Positions 12,256 to 22,923 of a stretch of DNA of 64,000 nucleotides are shown here, in pieces. Each line of letters begins with the position of its first letter. Position 1 is the stretch's first letter. Position numbers and translations under genes: made by a program. The notes beneath the pieces were generated by a model. The model had not been told where the DNA came from. It did no database searches and saw nothing but the letters and a program-made list of their open reading frames with translations. Where the stretch lies: contig JAGMUV010000009.1 of assembly GCA_020744425.1 (NCBI GenBank), positions 124,001 through 188,000 of the forward strand, given 5' to 3'. This DNA comes from Dactylonectria macrodidyma (Eukaryota; Ascomycota; Sordariomycetes; Hypocreales; Nectriaceae).

Positions 12256-12680
12256 ACGTATGTGATAAGCGAGCGTCGCAGACAAGCGAGCGTCGCACTC
12301 TGATTTTCACCTTAAATTGTGAAATTTAAAAAATTCTTAAAAATTTAAACTAAGCTTAAAATTGTTAAGATTTGTTACTTAGCTTATTTATAAAATATTT
12401 TATTTTTAAGAATTTTTCTAGTCTATATATACTTATAGCGCTAGTAGTATAAAATTCGCACTGTATTTTGGACTATTTTTATTTATAACTAGCTTAATAA
12501 TTTTTTAAAAGATCTAAAGAAAATACTAGCTTATTAACTTTTTAATTAGATATTTAAAATTAATATCCTAAAAATCCTCAAGCTATATTGGCTATTTTAT
12601 AAAATTTAAAGTTTGGAGTTTTAAGTATACAGTATAGGTGCGACGCTCGCTTATTTGCGACGCTCGCTTATCATATACGT
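12256..12680. mobile_element. MULE-type MITE with 43-bp terminal inverted repeats
   Basis: This is a 425 bp element with 43 bp terminal inverted repeats (12256-12298 and 12638-12680) that match at about 40 of 43 positions and begin ACGTAT. Each terminus contains two tandem copies of a 17 bp unit, GAYAAGCGAGCGTCGCA. Both ends are flanked by the same 10 bp TATATCAATA (12246-12255 and 12681-12690), a target-site duplication. The interior is AT-rich with no reading frame, so the element is non-autonomous. A 9-10 bp duplication with long inverted repeats fits Mutator-like elements; the superfamily is inferred from that alone. Confidence 0.85.
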
Positions 12681-12690
12681 TATATCAATA

Positions 12691-13235
12691 TAAAGATTAC
12701 TTAATGTATTCGGACAGGACCTGCAGGGATGACCTGACCTGTTGCTGCGGATCACATATTCCTATAGTCACGGCCAGTTTCCAAGACATATGCTTCTTCA
12801 TATAAAATGGATGCCCGTCGCCTAGCATATAGAGGGACAAGTTCTTTGCCTTGTTTAATATTTGACCTATCTTTTCCTGTCTGTTTATATCTCGCGCCCA
12901 GTTGTCGCAGCAGCTCCTTGCCTTGTGTCCTCTCTTTATTTTTGTGTGCATCTGATAGACCTTCATTTGATCAGTCAGATGCTGTTGGTCTTTTTCTTTT
13001 AGGACCTTCTTGCGTGGCGGTGGCCCCGTTTGAACCTCTTGTCTGTCACGACCTTCAGACATATCGTGTTTCTGTCTCCTGGGTGGGTGTATCTTATCCT
13101 GCAGAGCTCGCCTCACCAATGAAATATGTGATATTTAAAATTATTATTAAAACATGTCCTTAATATTGTAACTACAACCTATACAATTAGGTCTAGCAGA
13201 CGATGTTAACAATTATCTAGTAACATCGCCGGCCC
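12691..13235. other. Unassigned sequence right of the MITE
   Basis: Overlapping frames run on both strands (12697-13119 minus, lysine- and arginine-rich; 12807-13163 plus, cysteine- and serine-rich). Neither resembles a family I know, and neither has convincing splice partners, so no gene is called. Confidence 0.35.
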
Positions 13236-14415
13236 TCAGTCCCGCAATATCCCCCTTTGGCTCGAGTTGGACGCTACCTCAACCTCATCTATCTGCATCG
13301 CAGGCCCTTTTACATGCTCCTTATGTTTTACATATTCCGATACAATCACCTCATTCGTACGCATGATGCCCCCAAAGGAATCTTGCTTATGGCCCACTGA
13401 TGCCATTGCAAAGGCTTGCGTCGTGTTCGCGGTGCGAGATGCCATCCCGCTCTCCAGACTATGACCAGCTACTCCACTGCGAGGAGAGCGGGAGTGGAGC
13501 GTGTCGTGTCTCTTCTTATTCCACAAGCCGTATATTGTTGGGGCATTGACAACCAGCGTAGCCACGAAGAGCTCGGTGCTCGCCCACATCGATCGGTTCG
13601 CTTGGCTGTTTTTGTTGGTCCTGTTAATGGGTAATCGGACGATGGTGACGATGATGATGAATAGGCCAAGCAGAAATAAGGAGTATAGCCGGACTTTAAG
13701 TTTCCAGGTGGTTTTGAGAGTGGTGAAGAGGAGGAATGGGAAGCCAAGAAGCATCGCATCAGTGACGATGTTAAAGCAAGCAAGAACGAATAATTCCAGC
13801 TGGGCCTTAGTGCAAGTCCCTAGAGGAGTCAGCACCAGGACAGAAAGAATGGGATGGAGGCGGCATACCAGGATCAGGAACCACTTGCCAATATAAATGG
13901 ACAGGGTGACATTCAACAAATACAACAATAAGAACCACAACCCATGTAACGGAAATCAGGGTAACGAAAAATATCATGATATGCCTCTCATATCGCAAAC
14001 CCAAGAGCAACCGGCGATAGATATCGAGGAGGACCGCCTTCTGTACCCAGAGACTTGAAGGTGCATGGGTCAGTTGAAGGGGAAAGTAGCACAGGTTGCA
14101 AGGGACAACTGACAATGAATTATAAAAGCAGCGACCAACAAGTGTCAGCTTACTCCCAACTGTGCGTCGGTATATCTCTTCAGGAGTAAAGACATGCGAC
14201 TCTCGTATCTCAGGTGGGATGTTGCTATTCCCCCAGATTAACACGACATAGATGGTTGAGAGCCTACCCAAACAGAATACAACGGCGACCATAGTAAGGT
14301 AGTCACCGAGATTGAATGGCTGTTTGGCGACCTTTCTCCAAATCAGTCTCGTCCCCATGATGGTGAGAGCCAGGCAGCTGCATATCCAGAGGGCCAGCAC
14401 GGTTGGGCTCTCCAT
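13236..14415 (-). CDS. Fungal rhodopsin-domain integral membrane protein (PTH11-like)
   Basis: This is a 356-residue seven-helix membrane protein of the fungal rhodopsin-domain (PTH11-related, no CFEM) family, putative plasma-membrane receptors whose ligands are mostly unknown. Exons on the minus strand are 14114-14415, 13869-14053 and 13236-13819. The joins restore the family motifs FYNSFLWVQKAVLLD...YRRLL and YWQVVPDPGTCTKAQLELF. The first intron (14054-14113) is 60 nt and stop-free, so retention would keep the frame. After the last helix a serine-rich cytosolic tail of about 95 residues ends in NSSQRGILRD. It starts at the ATG before ESPTVLALWICS. Nothing in the context ties it to neighbouring genes. 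Confidence 0.85.
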
Positions 14416-15772
14416 GACGGATCAGCGCGACAAAGAAACCGAGTCGAGGAGCCGAACGATCGCGCATGCAGCACAAGCCGGGGGTTGTCCATCTTAAAAG
14501 CAGAAACCCTGTCGCCATCCTGCAGAGACTCGCGTCTGGGCCGTTCGTTTTGCGCTGTGTGACGTCCTCAGCTTTCTTCAGGTGCCTTTCTTGTTGGTTA
14601 TGCACCAACACTGTCTAGTGCTGCGGTGACAAGGGGTTAGTTTTTCAGCTCACGCAAACCCCGCAAACGCCACAAAGAGACAAAAGTCACTTTTTCCCGC
14701 TGTGAAAGTACCCCAAGATTCGCGAGTGCCACAGCCACAGCCGACCCCCCAGCTTATCTTTGATCACGATCTAAACGGCCCCATCGCCATTCTTATTTGG
14801 CGGTTATTTCAGCGAAAGAAGCGACTCCAGCTGTGGCTTCCCTGAAGCCTCCTCGACCAGACCCTTGAAGCCAACAGCCTATCCGACGTCGTTGTGCCAA
14901 CCAGCGAGGGCACAGTGAGGGCACCCAGCAAGTGAGAACAGCAACAAGAGCGTCTCGCTGTCGACCTGGTCAAGGGCCCTTGTATCAGTAATTAGCGCCA
15001 TTACTGATCCCCATAGAGCCGGGCGGAACTCACAAACCTGAGGTAACCGTTTTCATTCGGCAAGGCTGACACGGGTCCTGCTCGCTTACGGCTTGGGGCA
15101 TAGTGCAAGTACATCAGGGGGCCAGAAAAGTGACATTCTCCCATGATTAGTGTGCGTGAATAAAGTTCCCCACACAGCCCGCAGTTTTGCGTCAGTGTGC
15201 CTCGCTGGTGTCGCATTGCTCATTTGTCGGATAGATCCTGTATCGCTCGCGGCATATGTGTCGATGTGCCTAGCAAAAGCGGCAAACCCTGTTTCTACCT
15301 TGTGGCAAGAGCCTTTGACAGCCATCATCACAGAAGAGGGGATGGATGAACTAGCTAACACCACGTCGCGTGATTTACACGTTGCCAACAAGGCATGGCG
15401 CAATCATAACGTCCGGGCTAGAACAAGTCCATGCTAGTCTAGAACAAGACTAACAGAAGGTTCAACATGGCCCAGGGTCCGATGTGTCCAGTGTCAACCA
15501 GCTCAGAGCCACACCCTTGCTCACCCAACCTGGGCAAAACATGACAGTTGGTAATCCCTCAAGTATGTCTGCCTCCCAACTTTTCCCAGGCGGTACTAAT
15601 GTTCTCCCACTTGCGATTCGCAGGACACCCACAGCGACGAGTTAAGGCTTTGATAATATTAATGCTATGATATCAGGCGTGCTCACTTGACTCGCAGACG
15701 GTTCTCGCTTACTCTTTTCGCGCCAGTAGTTACGAAATGCTCTGTTAGTCCCACTGGTCGCCGATTCCATGG
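14416..15772. other. Intergenic, promoter of the receptor gene
   Basis: GC-balanced sequence upstream of the receptor gene. A GTGACGTC element lies near 14559. Frames of up to about 105 codons between 15001 and 15437 show no family resemblance. No gene is supported. Confidence 0.45.
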
Positions 15773-16720
15773 TCACCGAGTGCTTGGACTTGACGGCGCT
15801 AATTCATGGCGGCTTTGGGCTTCGAGGAATTTCGTCTCCCTGCTCTGCGACTTCTCCATCTTGGCCAGTGTCTGCGCGCTTTCGGCTTTGGCTTCAGAGA
15901 CTTCTCTCTTGTGATCCCTTTGCATCATTTTCATCCTCTCGTATCTCTCCTGCTGGGACTTCTGAAGTCGTTGCCTAACAAACGCACCAGAGCGCACCAA
16001 TGTGAATGGTGGCTGGGGATTCTCACTCTCGTTCCTCGCACGCTCCATCCCCCTCGACTGTTTCCAAGTTCTCCTGGTGCCTGCCCCTTTTCTAGCTTGA
16101 CTATCTCATGCATGAAGGTGACGGCGCCGATCTCTGCTGCAGGATTTTACTCCAAGGCGAGCTGCTCTGTGTCTTCAAGGTAACATGGGTCGTCTGCAGC
16201 AGCATGCGGACGATCCCCTCTGCCACCTCTGGTTGGTCGTCGTACCTGTCAGCTGCTAGCGTTGGTTAATCTAGGATGGACGACTCTGCCAACCTGTTCG
16301 TGGTAGCACAGGGTGCCCCAAAAGGATCCTCAACTCTGCCTCACTGGTCACGGCAATCTTGGAGTCGCAAACCTCCCACCAACTTGTGATGAGCATGACG
16401 TTGGACAGATTCTCCTCACCACCGAACTTCAAAATAACATCAGGTTTCGGAGTGAAGCATGCGTCATTCGGACGTCGGTTGTCTTGCATGTGCGGGTAGA
16501 TGATGCCAGTCAGCAGTGTCCCACCACCGAACGTCTTTTCCATCCAATCTACCAACGATTGCAATACCTTGGCGTCGGTCCGAGTCGTGTCGTCCAGGCT
16601 CGGCGCATCGAAGCGTGTCACAGCGCGAGCATCTATGTTGCACTGCACCTCGTTTGGGTCATAGGTTTCTTTTGCGAGTGGCGTAAGGCTATCCGGGTAA
16701 GCACGTTGAGAAAGGGACAT
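15773..16720 (-). pseudogene. AIG1-like P-loop GTPase, decayed
   Basis: The minus strand carries pieces of the fungal AIG1/G-domain GTPase family in several frames. RFDAPSLDDTTRTDAKVLQ corresponds to the G3 DTPGFDDT motif, and SLVDWMEKTFGGGTLLTGIIY plus GEENLSNVMLITSWWEVCD to the G4-side strand (16271-16720). IVRMLL.QTTHVTLKTQ, MHEIVKLEKGQ and finally a coiled-coil segment rich in K, E and R (15773-16048) follow in shifted frames. The N-terminal P-loop is absent and the segment between G3 and G4 is scrambled. At least three frame changes are needed to read it through, so it is a pseudogene. Confidence 0.65.
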
Positions 16721-17477
16721 GAATCGCCGAAGCGAATAGAGGCCATAGTCAACCTTGAGCTGTTTCTAGTGGCTTAGCTGACAAATTCGGAACAACGAGC
16801 ATGAAAGTGCAAAACCTCAAATACGCGGAGGGTTGGATGGATGCCACCTGCAAGCCAAAGCAGATAGCCCCTTGCTCGCGTGACTTTCGTGGCAACTCTC
16901 TAGCTCCATCTGGTTGGAAGGGGTTGCTGGCCAACAGGGGTTGGCAAACTTTCTCTGAGACTTGACAAACGTCAGAGCCTATGCGTTCACCTTTCGGCTA
17001 GTGATGCGCCGTCACAGATATCTTAGATCTACCTCACACTCCTAGAAACACTCCCATGATAGTCTCAGGTGAAATAAAAGCTGGGATACTTTTTATCTCA
17101 CAAGATAACCTAATCGTAATAGAATTTTTTTAAAGATACCTAAGGTCTATTCTAACAGCCTTCTGCTCCCTTAAGGTGAGATACTTGCTGGCATAAAAGT
17201 AAAATAACAGATATTGCATCGTTGGGGTGTCTCACTCGGAGAAATTATTAAACAGCACCAGCCAAACCGGGGAGGGATCCCACATAGCTTACAGAGCTAT
17301 TTAATGGAAGACCAGCCCCGTATCACTACCGGTTGGGCCTAATATTCAGTATGTATTGATACTAAGACCTACCTTCGAGCGCTAGAAACAGAATAGGTAC
17401 TATTGGTAACTCCTTTAGTCTGTCGCTTGCTACGTCCCGACAATGAGTTTAGCCCAGTCACCATAATTAAGGCTCTA
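16721..17477. other. Intergenic, repeat relic
   Basis: No gene. It contains the second copy (17206-17230) of the 25 bp string seen at 11325-11349, within a low-GC stretch (17080-17240) bearing the paired strings CCTAAGG and CCTTAAGG. Confidence 0.4.
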
Positions 17478-18879
17478 TCAACTTACGTGACCGCCCGGTT
17501 CCCCGGTATCCATCAAGTGTGTGTGCTCATCCGTATCTTCAACAATGTGGCCGTTTTTCAAACATTCCTTTGGCCATAGGAGCCAATCTTTCCAAGAAGT
17601 ATTCAAATTACGTTCTACCACATCTAGGACGCTTGTGCTCCATCCCTGGCTTACCCAGCTATCATGTTCGAAAGGTCGGGTCAGAGCCGCGTAATGTGCA
17701 AGAATAACAAGTGCCAACGGATAGCTATTTCCTATCATATCAATAAAAAGTTGAGGCAAAGTATTTGGCCAGGCCCAGACCCAGCGTGCACTAAGACAAG
17801 AATTGTTGTTCGTGGCGATGGAGTAGGTGCTGGCCAGCGACTCGATGGCGAGGAGGCAGGCCGATCGTTCGTTGATGACTGTGAATCGAGGGGAAATCTC
17901 GCGTGCTAGGGCGGAAAGCTGTTCCATTCGACGTTGAAACATACCGTCTGATATCTGGGGTGGCTCCTCGAACTCTTGGAGGAGGGCACCTAAGGGCCCA
18001 TGTTGTCGCCATCTCTCCATTGGTTTAAAGTCTAGGATGGTTTGTATGCCCGGCATGAGTGAGAACATGGAAGCAACGTCTTTCGCGGTAACTATCTTAT
18101 CCGCATCCTGCGGGTTGGCAATAGTAGCCATTGCCAGCACAACGATGAAGGAGGCGAGGAGGAAGAAAGCCTCACAATTCTCCTCGTTGATAGTATGTAG
18201 ACTGACTGAAAAATGCTGCAGTGCTAAATCTTGGTAGGCAGAAGATATAATCCCGTATTCTTTCCGTTGGTCTGGGTGATGGTGAGCATAGTGTAGTGCC
18301 GAGAGCGCAAGCAGGCCATGCATCAGGCACTCCTATCTGTTTGTTACAATTTATTCTCAGCAGAAACTCTAGGCGAACGATCTTACATGAGAGCAAGCAA
18401 TGTGCGGCACGACCTCCTTCCAGAGCTCGGTTGTTTCTGGTCCACGAGCGAGCACAGAATAGGCGTTAGAGCAATAATGATGGAGTAACTGCAGGCTTCG
18501 CATCCACTCTGGAGGGCTGAAGGCGCCTAGAGGTGACTTGATAGGGTCAGAATGCACCCGCACCTCCGGTAGAGGAGAACGGCACGGAGCACTATGATGA
18601 GGCTCCAGCCCGTCGACACTAGCGCTCCCGGGCGTCGCGGATGTCGTGTTGTCGTTTAGCACTTCCCCTGAAGAAGGGCTTGGGTCGTTGTGTCCAACCA
18701 AGCTGCAGGACACATTGTGCCGCAAACAATCTCCGCAGGGGCGCCGCTCGTCGCACTGGATTCGGAGTATCAGCTCAACATGGCATTATATCAGCCTATC
18801 AAATTACCTTCACATGCCGCGCCTTGCAGCGAAGGCATCCTTTCCGCGATTTCCGATGGCCGACTCGCTTGGCAGGCAT
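17478..18879 (-). CDS. Zn2Cys6 transcription factor, Upc2-like (regulator 1)
   Basis: This is a 431-residue nuclear regulator. Exons are 18808-18879, 18387-18755 and 17478-18332; introns of 52 and 54 nt join in phase 0. The zinc cluster is split by the first intron and reads C15-x2-C18-x6-C25-x5-C31-x2-C34-x6-C41, preceded by HRKSRKG, the lead-in seen in sterol-uptake-control (Upc2-like) regulators. The C-terminal part has the family's LQLLHHYCSNAY, ELWKEVVPHIA and CLMHGLLALSALHYA blocks. The short first exon starts at the ATG before PAKRVG. Its promoter holds two tandem 32 bp repeats with TTCGTAT cores (19073-19153). Together with the related regulator at 21577 it flanks a dead dehydrogenase, which suggests control of the 9-25 kb genes; that is inference. 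Confidence 0.85.
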
Positions 18880-19946
18880 CCTTCCAGCTGTGGCGTAATA
18901 CTAGGATCCTTCAATATAGGATTGGAGACAGTGGAGGGGCGGGGTGTTGTAAAACCTGGAGCAGGAGCAGTGATCGGGTTCGTATAAAGAACAAACGAGA
19001 AGGGTGTTGATGGGGTTGCTGAACGAGAATCGCGGACACACCTAAGGTCAGGTGACATGCCAAGCTTCGGTTCCGGATTCGTATCTCTCACAAATACGAC
19101 TGGATTACTCCGTAAACGATCCCGGATTCGTATTTCCCACAAACACGATTGGACTAAAACTCCATTCCGGAAGTGGGCAACCTAGCGCCGGCTCCTACTG
19201 GCGGACAAGAAGACGCTTGACCTCAAAGGACGAGCGATGTGCTCCGTGTGGTTTTAGCGGTCATCAGAACCTGTCGGTGTAAGGGGAATACCGGGTGATC
19301 AGGATACATGTCGTAATTTCTAAAGACAAATCGTACCGAATCGTCGCTAAAAAAGTTCACCCCGTCCCTTCTCAATGAAAGAGTAGGTTTCGTCATCAAG
19401 CGTAAAGCGAACAATCATCCCTCATCTCTCATATCACCAACCATATGAGCCATAAGCCAGTATAGGACGGTACTTATAGATGTCAACGGCCCCGATAACG
19501 GGTTTCTATGGAACCAACCGTCACTACAAGGTTTCTGCATCGGGACGTGGTTGTTGCCTTCAACCGCAACGAAGAACCGATCAGGTTTTCCTAGGGCTTC
19601 GCGGGAAGTTTTCCCGGAGCATCCAACGTCTGTATAGTCAACGTCGAAATGGTTGAGAAGACAGAGCTAGCGTTCCTCATGCATTTCAACGTCCCTGGCA
19701 GGGAGGCTGTTCAAGGCACCAGACATACTGATGCCGTGATGAAAATACAGCACCGAACGCAGATTACATCACCTCCTCGCCACATCCGAGCTAGGGAGAA
19801 CAAACCACCGGCCACAGGTCCTTACTGCTGGGAGTTTGATCGTGGCGAAATCCTTCAGCGAAATCTCCCTGAAGCCTGGACCTCTTGGCACATATCAAGG
19901 CATGACCTCACCCCCTCCAAAAAAAAAAACTCTAACCTCCCACACC
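18880..19946. other. Regulator 1 promoter and leader of the dead dehydrogenase
   Basis: No gene. The first 280 bp contain the duplicated 32 bp element. The open frame 19649-19946 that runs into the dehydrogenase relic has no family resemblance and is not taken as coding. Confidence 0.45.
19073..19153 (+). promoter_or_regulatory. Tandem 32-bp promoter repeat with TTCGTAT cores
   Basis: Two 32 bp units (19073-19104 and 19122-19153, period 49 bp) both begin CCGGATTCGTAT and differ at only four positions, all transitions. The first unit contains TCGTAT and, nine bases on, its inverse ATACGA, so it is an inverted pair. TCGTATA is the known core of sterol response elements bound by yeast Upc2. The gene transcribed away from here encodes an Upc2-like protein, so autoregulation is a reasonable guess. 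Confidence 0.5.
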
Positions 19947-20719
19947 ATGTCTCCAGCTACATTCCGGCAGTACTGGCTGCCCCAAAGAAGGGGTTCGACT
20001 GCCTGACACTTCGGGAGGTGCCTAGAGAGCCGCCGAAATATGGCCAGATTCTCGTGCGGATCAGGGCCGTGTCTCTGAACTGGCAGGGCGGCATCCTGGC
20101 CGTGGGCACGTACCCCTTTCCGGGACCCGATGCTGTCGTCCCAGGTATGACGGCGTAGGTGAGGCTTACACACCCAGTTGGCCTCGCCAATCTCAGGTAT
20201 CGCCATGCACTAAACAAGCCGTGTTTTTCTGGGCATTGTCGAGGAGCTGGGCGATGGCGTCACGGAGTGGAAGGTCGGGGACAGAGTCCTCGCCAACTTC
20301 ACGCAGGGCTATCGGCGAACGCCTGACTAGGCGGCCGATCTCATGCGAATTACAACCGGGAAGGGAGTCGACCACGTCACCGAAGTAGGTGGCACGCTGG
20401 CGTTACAGGCATCGTTTGATGCCATTGGGTTTAACGGCATTATCAACTGCATCGGCCACATCACAAACCCGTACCCGTTGGGAGCAGAAAAGGACCTGCG
20501 CGGGCCGGATGCCGCGTTCCTGGCCCTAGACAGACTGTGTGTGCTACGTGGTGTGGTTGTCAGGCCACGAGAGCAGCTCCAAGACATGCTGGCCTGCTTC
20601 GAGGCGCATAAGATCCGGCCCGTTATCGATCGCGTCTTCGATTTTGACCAGACAAGGCAGACGTACTACAATCTATGGACATCTTCTCACACTGGAAGGT
20701 TGTTGTTCAGATTACTTAA
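19947..20719 (+). pseudogene. Zinc-type alcohol dehydrogenase, wrecked
   Basis: These are remains of a medium-chain zinc-type alcohol dehydrogenase/quinone-reductase-like gene. The N-terminus MSPATFRQYWLP is in one frame, then LREVPREPPKYGQILVRIRA and VGTYPFPGPDAVVPG in another, implying a 1-nt loss near 19981. A further shift follows VVPG near 20150, before YDGVGE and GIVEELGDGVTEWKVGDRV. About 170 residues of the central catalytic and nucleotide-binding region are missing between NFTQGYRR (about 20310) and ADLMRITTGKGVDHV (about 20335). Near the end HTG and KVVVQIT are again one base out of phase, with the original stop at 20717-20719. Several independent lesions make it a pseudogene. Similar enzymes often serve as tailoring reductases in fungal metabolite clusters. 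Confidence 0.75.
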
Positions 20720-21576
20720 AGGGTGGATAAATCTGGAGTCGCAGTCCGCCACAAGCTTCTTCTCCGCCCTTCCGGTGGTGTCTTGTGGCTTATTACGTCT
20801 AATATTAGAGGACAATCGCTTCAAGACGATGAATAGTTGGGTCAAAATACAAATTGTAACTTTGGATAATGAACCTATCGAGAATAAATGCTTTTCCCCT
20901 TTGATGGCCCTACAAGCCCAGCATTCGTTCATGAGTCAACAATGCCTAGCGATGCCGGCGCGGTGCCGTAGCCTCCTAAAACGAGTCCGTGTTTCTGTTT
21001 CCTTAATCTCGGTGGGAGGCGAGGTGACAGACCAGGCATAGATGAACACGATTCGCTCGGAGCTAACTAGTCTCTTCCACTGCCGCTAATCTGTCAACAT
21101 TTCAAGGAGGTCCTCGCCGGACTCACCAGGGCGGATCGCTGAGAAGCCATAAGAAAGCATCTGTCGCCTTTGTCGTGCAAGACACTAGAACTATTACGTA
21201 GTAGTTCAGCCAGCCCTTTAGATAACCAACATTTCGGTAGACTAAGCAGGCCCTATCAGGGGATAATGACCCAGTAGGACTCGGAGTTACTTTTAGAAGC
21301 ATCGGGGCTTGAAAATGGGACCGACCAGCGTTAGTAAATTGAAAATATCGACAAGTTGAATGATTCATCATCCCGCGGGTTCGTATTCATTGCCTCGGGT
21401 TCGCTCCGATTCCCATGAACTAGTTCGGAGCCCACACACTCTCGGACCGGTCGCTCTGAGATGATGATTGAATCTCGTTCTTCACTAGGCTAGTTGGTAC
21501 TACCTACGACCATTTGCTTCAGGTTCAATTATTTCGAGCTTGAAGCACACCTAGATCCCCTTAGAAGACCAGAGCC
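20720..21576. other. Intergenic, promoter of regulator 2
   Basis: The frame running on from the dehydrogenase relic to 21041 is out-of-frame read-through. No gene is seen. The right part contains the 19 bp cluster element (21373-21391) and a degenerate second GGGTTCG at about 21397. Confidence 0.45.
21373..21391 (+). promoter_or_regulatory. Putative cluster regulatory element, copy 2
   Basis: CCGCGGGTTCGTATTCATT lies 186 bp upstream of the start codon of regulator 2. It matches 18 of 19 bases of the element at 8804-8822, and its first 17 bases match the element at 23290-23306 exactly (opposite strand). Confidence 0.6.
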
Positions 21577-22923
21577 ATGTCTGAGTCCGCCGACTCCGAA
21601 CGAGAGCGTCCAGTGCCCGCCCGCCGGTCACATACTAAATCGAGAAAAGGGTGTCAAGAATGTAAGAAAAGAAAAGTTAAGGTGACGTTATACGATTCCC
21701 GCAATCCGGTATATGTCGCTCACATCCTCCTTGCAAGCAGTGCGATGAAAAACCACCCTCGTGCTTCAACTGCTCTCGGCGGGGCGTAGTCTGCAGCTTG
21801 CAACGGACATCGACAGTCAGCCCTGGGCCTAGGCAGCTCAAATCAACGACGTTGGACCTGCTGGCAAGTCACTGGCAGTCTGCCCCGTTCATCTCAGAGA
21901 CCTGGGGCCGTGGTCTCGAGCTCATGCACCACTACACCAGCATTACCGCGAAAACGCTCGCTTTGCGGCCCAGCATGCAGCACACATGGCACCACGTAGT
22001 GCCGCAAATAGCATACCGAAGTCCCTTTTTGATGCACGGGATTATTGCTGCTGCAGCCCTGCACAAGGCGCATTTGCTCCCCATCTCTAGTAGAGAGTAC
22101 GTGCGGCTTGCCTTCTACCATGAAACAGCAGGGCTGGAAGGATTCCGTGCCGGCCTGCAAACTCTAGAATACCAAGATTGGAAGCCTTACTTCTGCTTTT
22201 CATCCATAGTGGTGCTTTGCATGTCTTGGCAACCATCAAGAATATTGATAGAGCTGCCACTCGCACACGCCGATGATGGTGAATCGGTGCCTGGCGTCTT
22301 AGACCTCCTTGTCTTCATTAGGGGCATTCGCACCGTTCTACAGCCCTATGAACTGCAAATCGTTAGCAGCACGCTGGCACCGCTTGTAGAGGCTTCTTGG
22401 AGCCATCTCGCTGATGCGGGAATGTAAGTCTTTCTCCCGTCCAGTTCGTCCCCTTTTCCATACGCACCGAACTCACGATGCGGTATTTAGCCCACCCGAT
22501 TTAGCTAACTCGACAATACCCCACGATTCATTTGAGGCTGTTGCTAGGCTGCAGGACTTCTATCGCAAAAAACTCGTGGGGAACATGCGGGAGGGGTTTC
22601 TTTCTGCTACAGACGAGCTGCTTAAATCGTTCCATCACATGGCAAGCGCAGGAACCCAGCCTGAGCTGGGTATGGTGATGACTATTCCATATGCGATACA
22701 TGATGATGTGCTTGCAGAAATTCTTGCTCTCAAGCCTCATGGGATGGTCTTCGTCGCTTATTTGGCTGGTCTGTTCAGGGTTCTGGAGGCGCATTTCTGG
22801 TTTCTAGAGGGGCTTCCGAGACGGCTCTTTGAAGTGATTGATATTAACTTGGCCAAGTTCCCGCTGCACCGAGAGATGGTTAGATGGCCACGCGAGAAAA
22901 TGTTCGATATCTATGGATCTTAG
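21577..22923 (+). CDS. Zn2Cys6 transcription factor, Upc2-like (regulator 2)
   Basis: This is a 406-residue regulator with exons 21577-21681, 21741-22423 and 22491-22923. As in regulator 1, the first intron cuts the zinc cluster just before its third cysteine: C26-x2-C29-x6-C36-x6-C43-x2-C46-x6-C53, preceded by HTKSRKG. The body shows ELMHHYTSITAKTL, TWHHVVPQIA and FLMHGIIAAAALHKAH, the same blocks as regulator 1, so the two are paralogues of the sterol-uptake-control type. The second intron (67 nt) joins AG to IPPDLANS in phase. The start ATG precedes SESADSERERP. The shared motif in its own promoter suggests it is a member, and perhaps the controller, of the regulon. Confidence 0.87.

Noticed and set aside
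12697..13119. 140-codon minus-strand frame beside the MITE
   Set aside because: No family resemblance, no splice context, and an opposing open frame over the same DNA; left unassigned.
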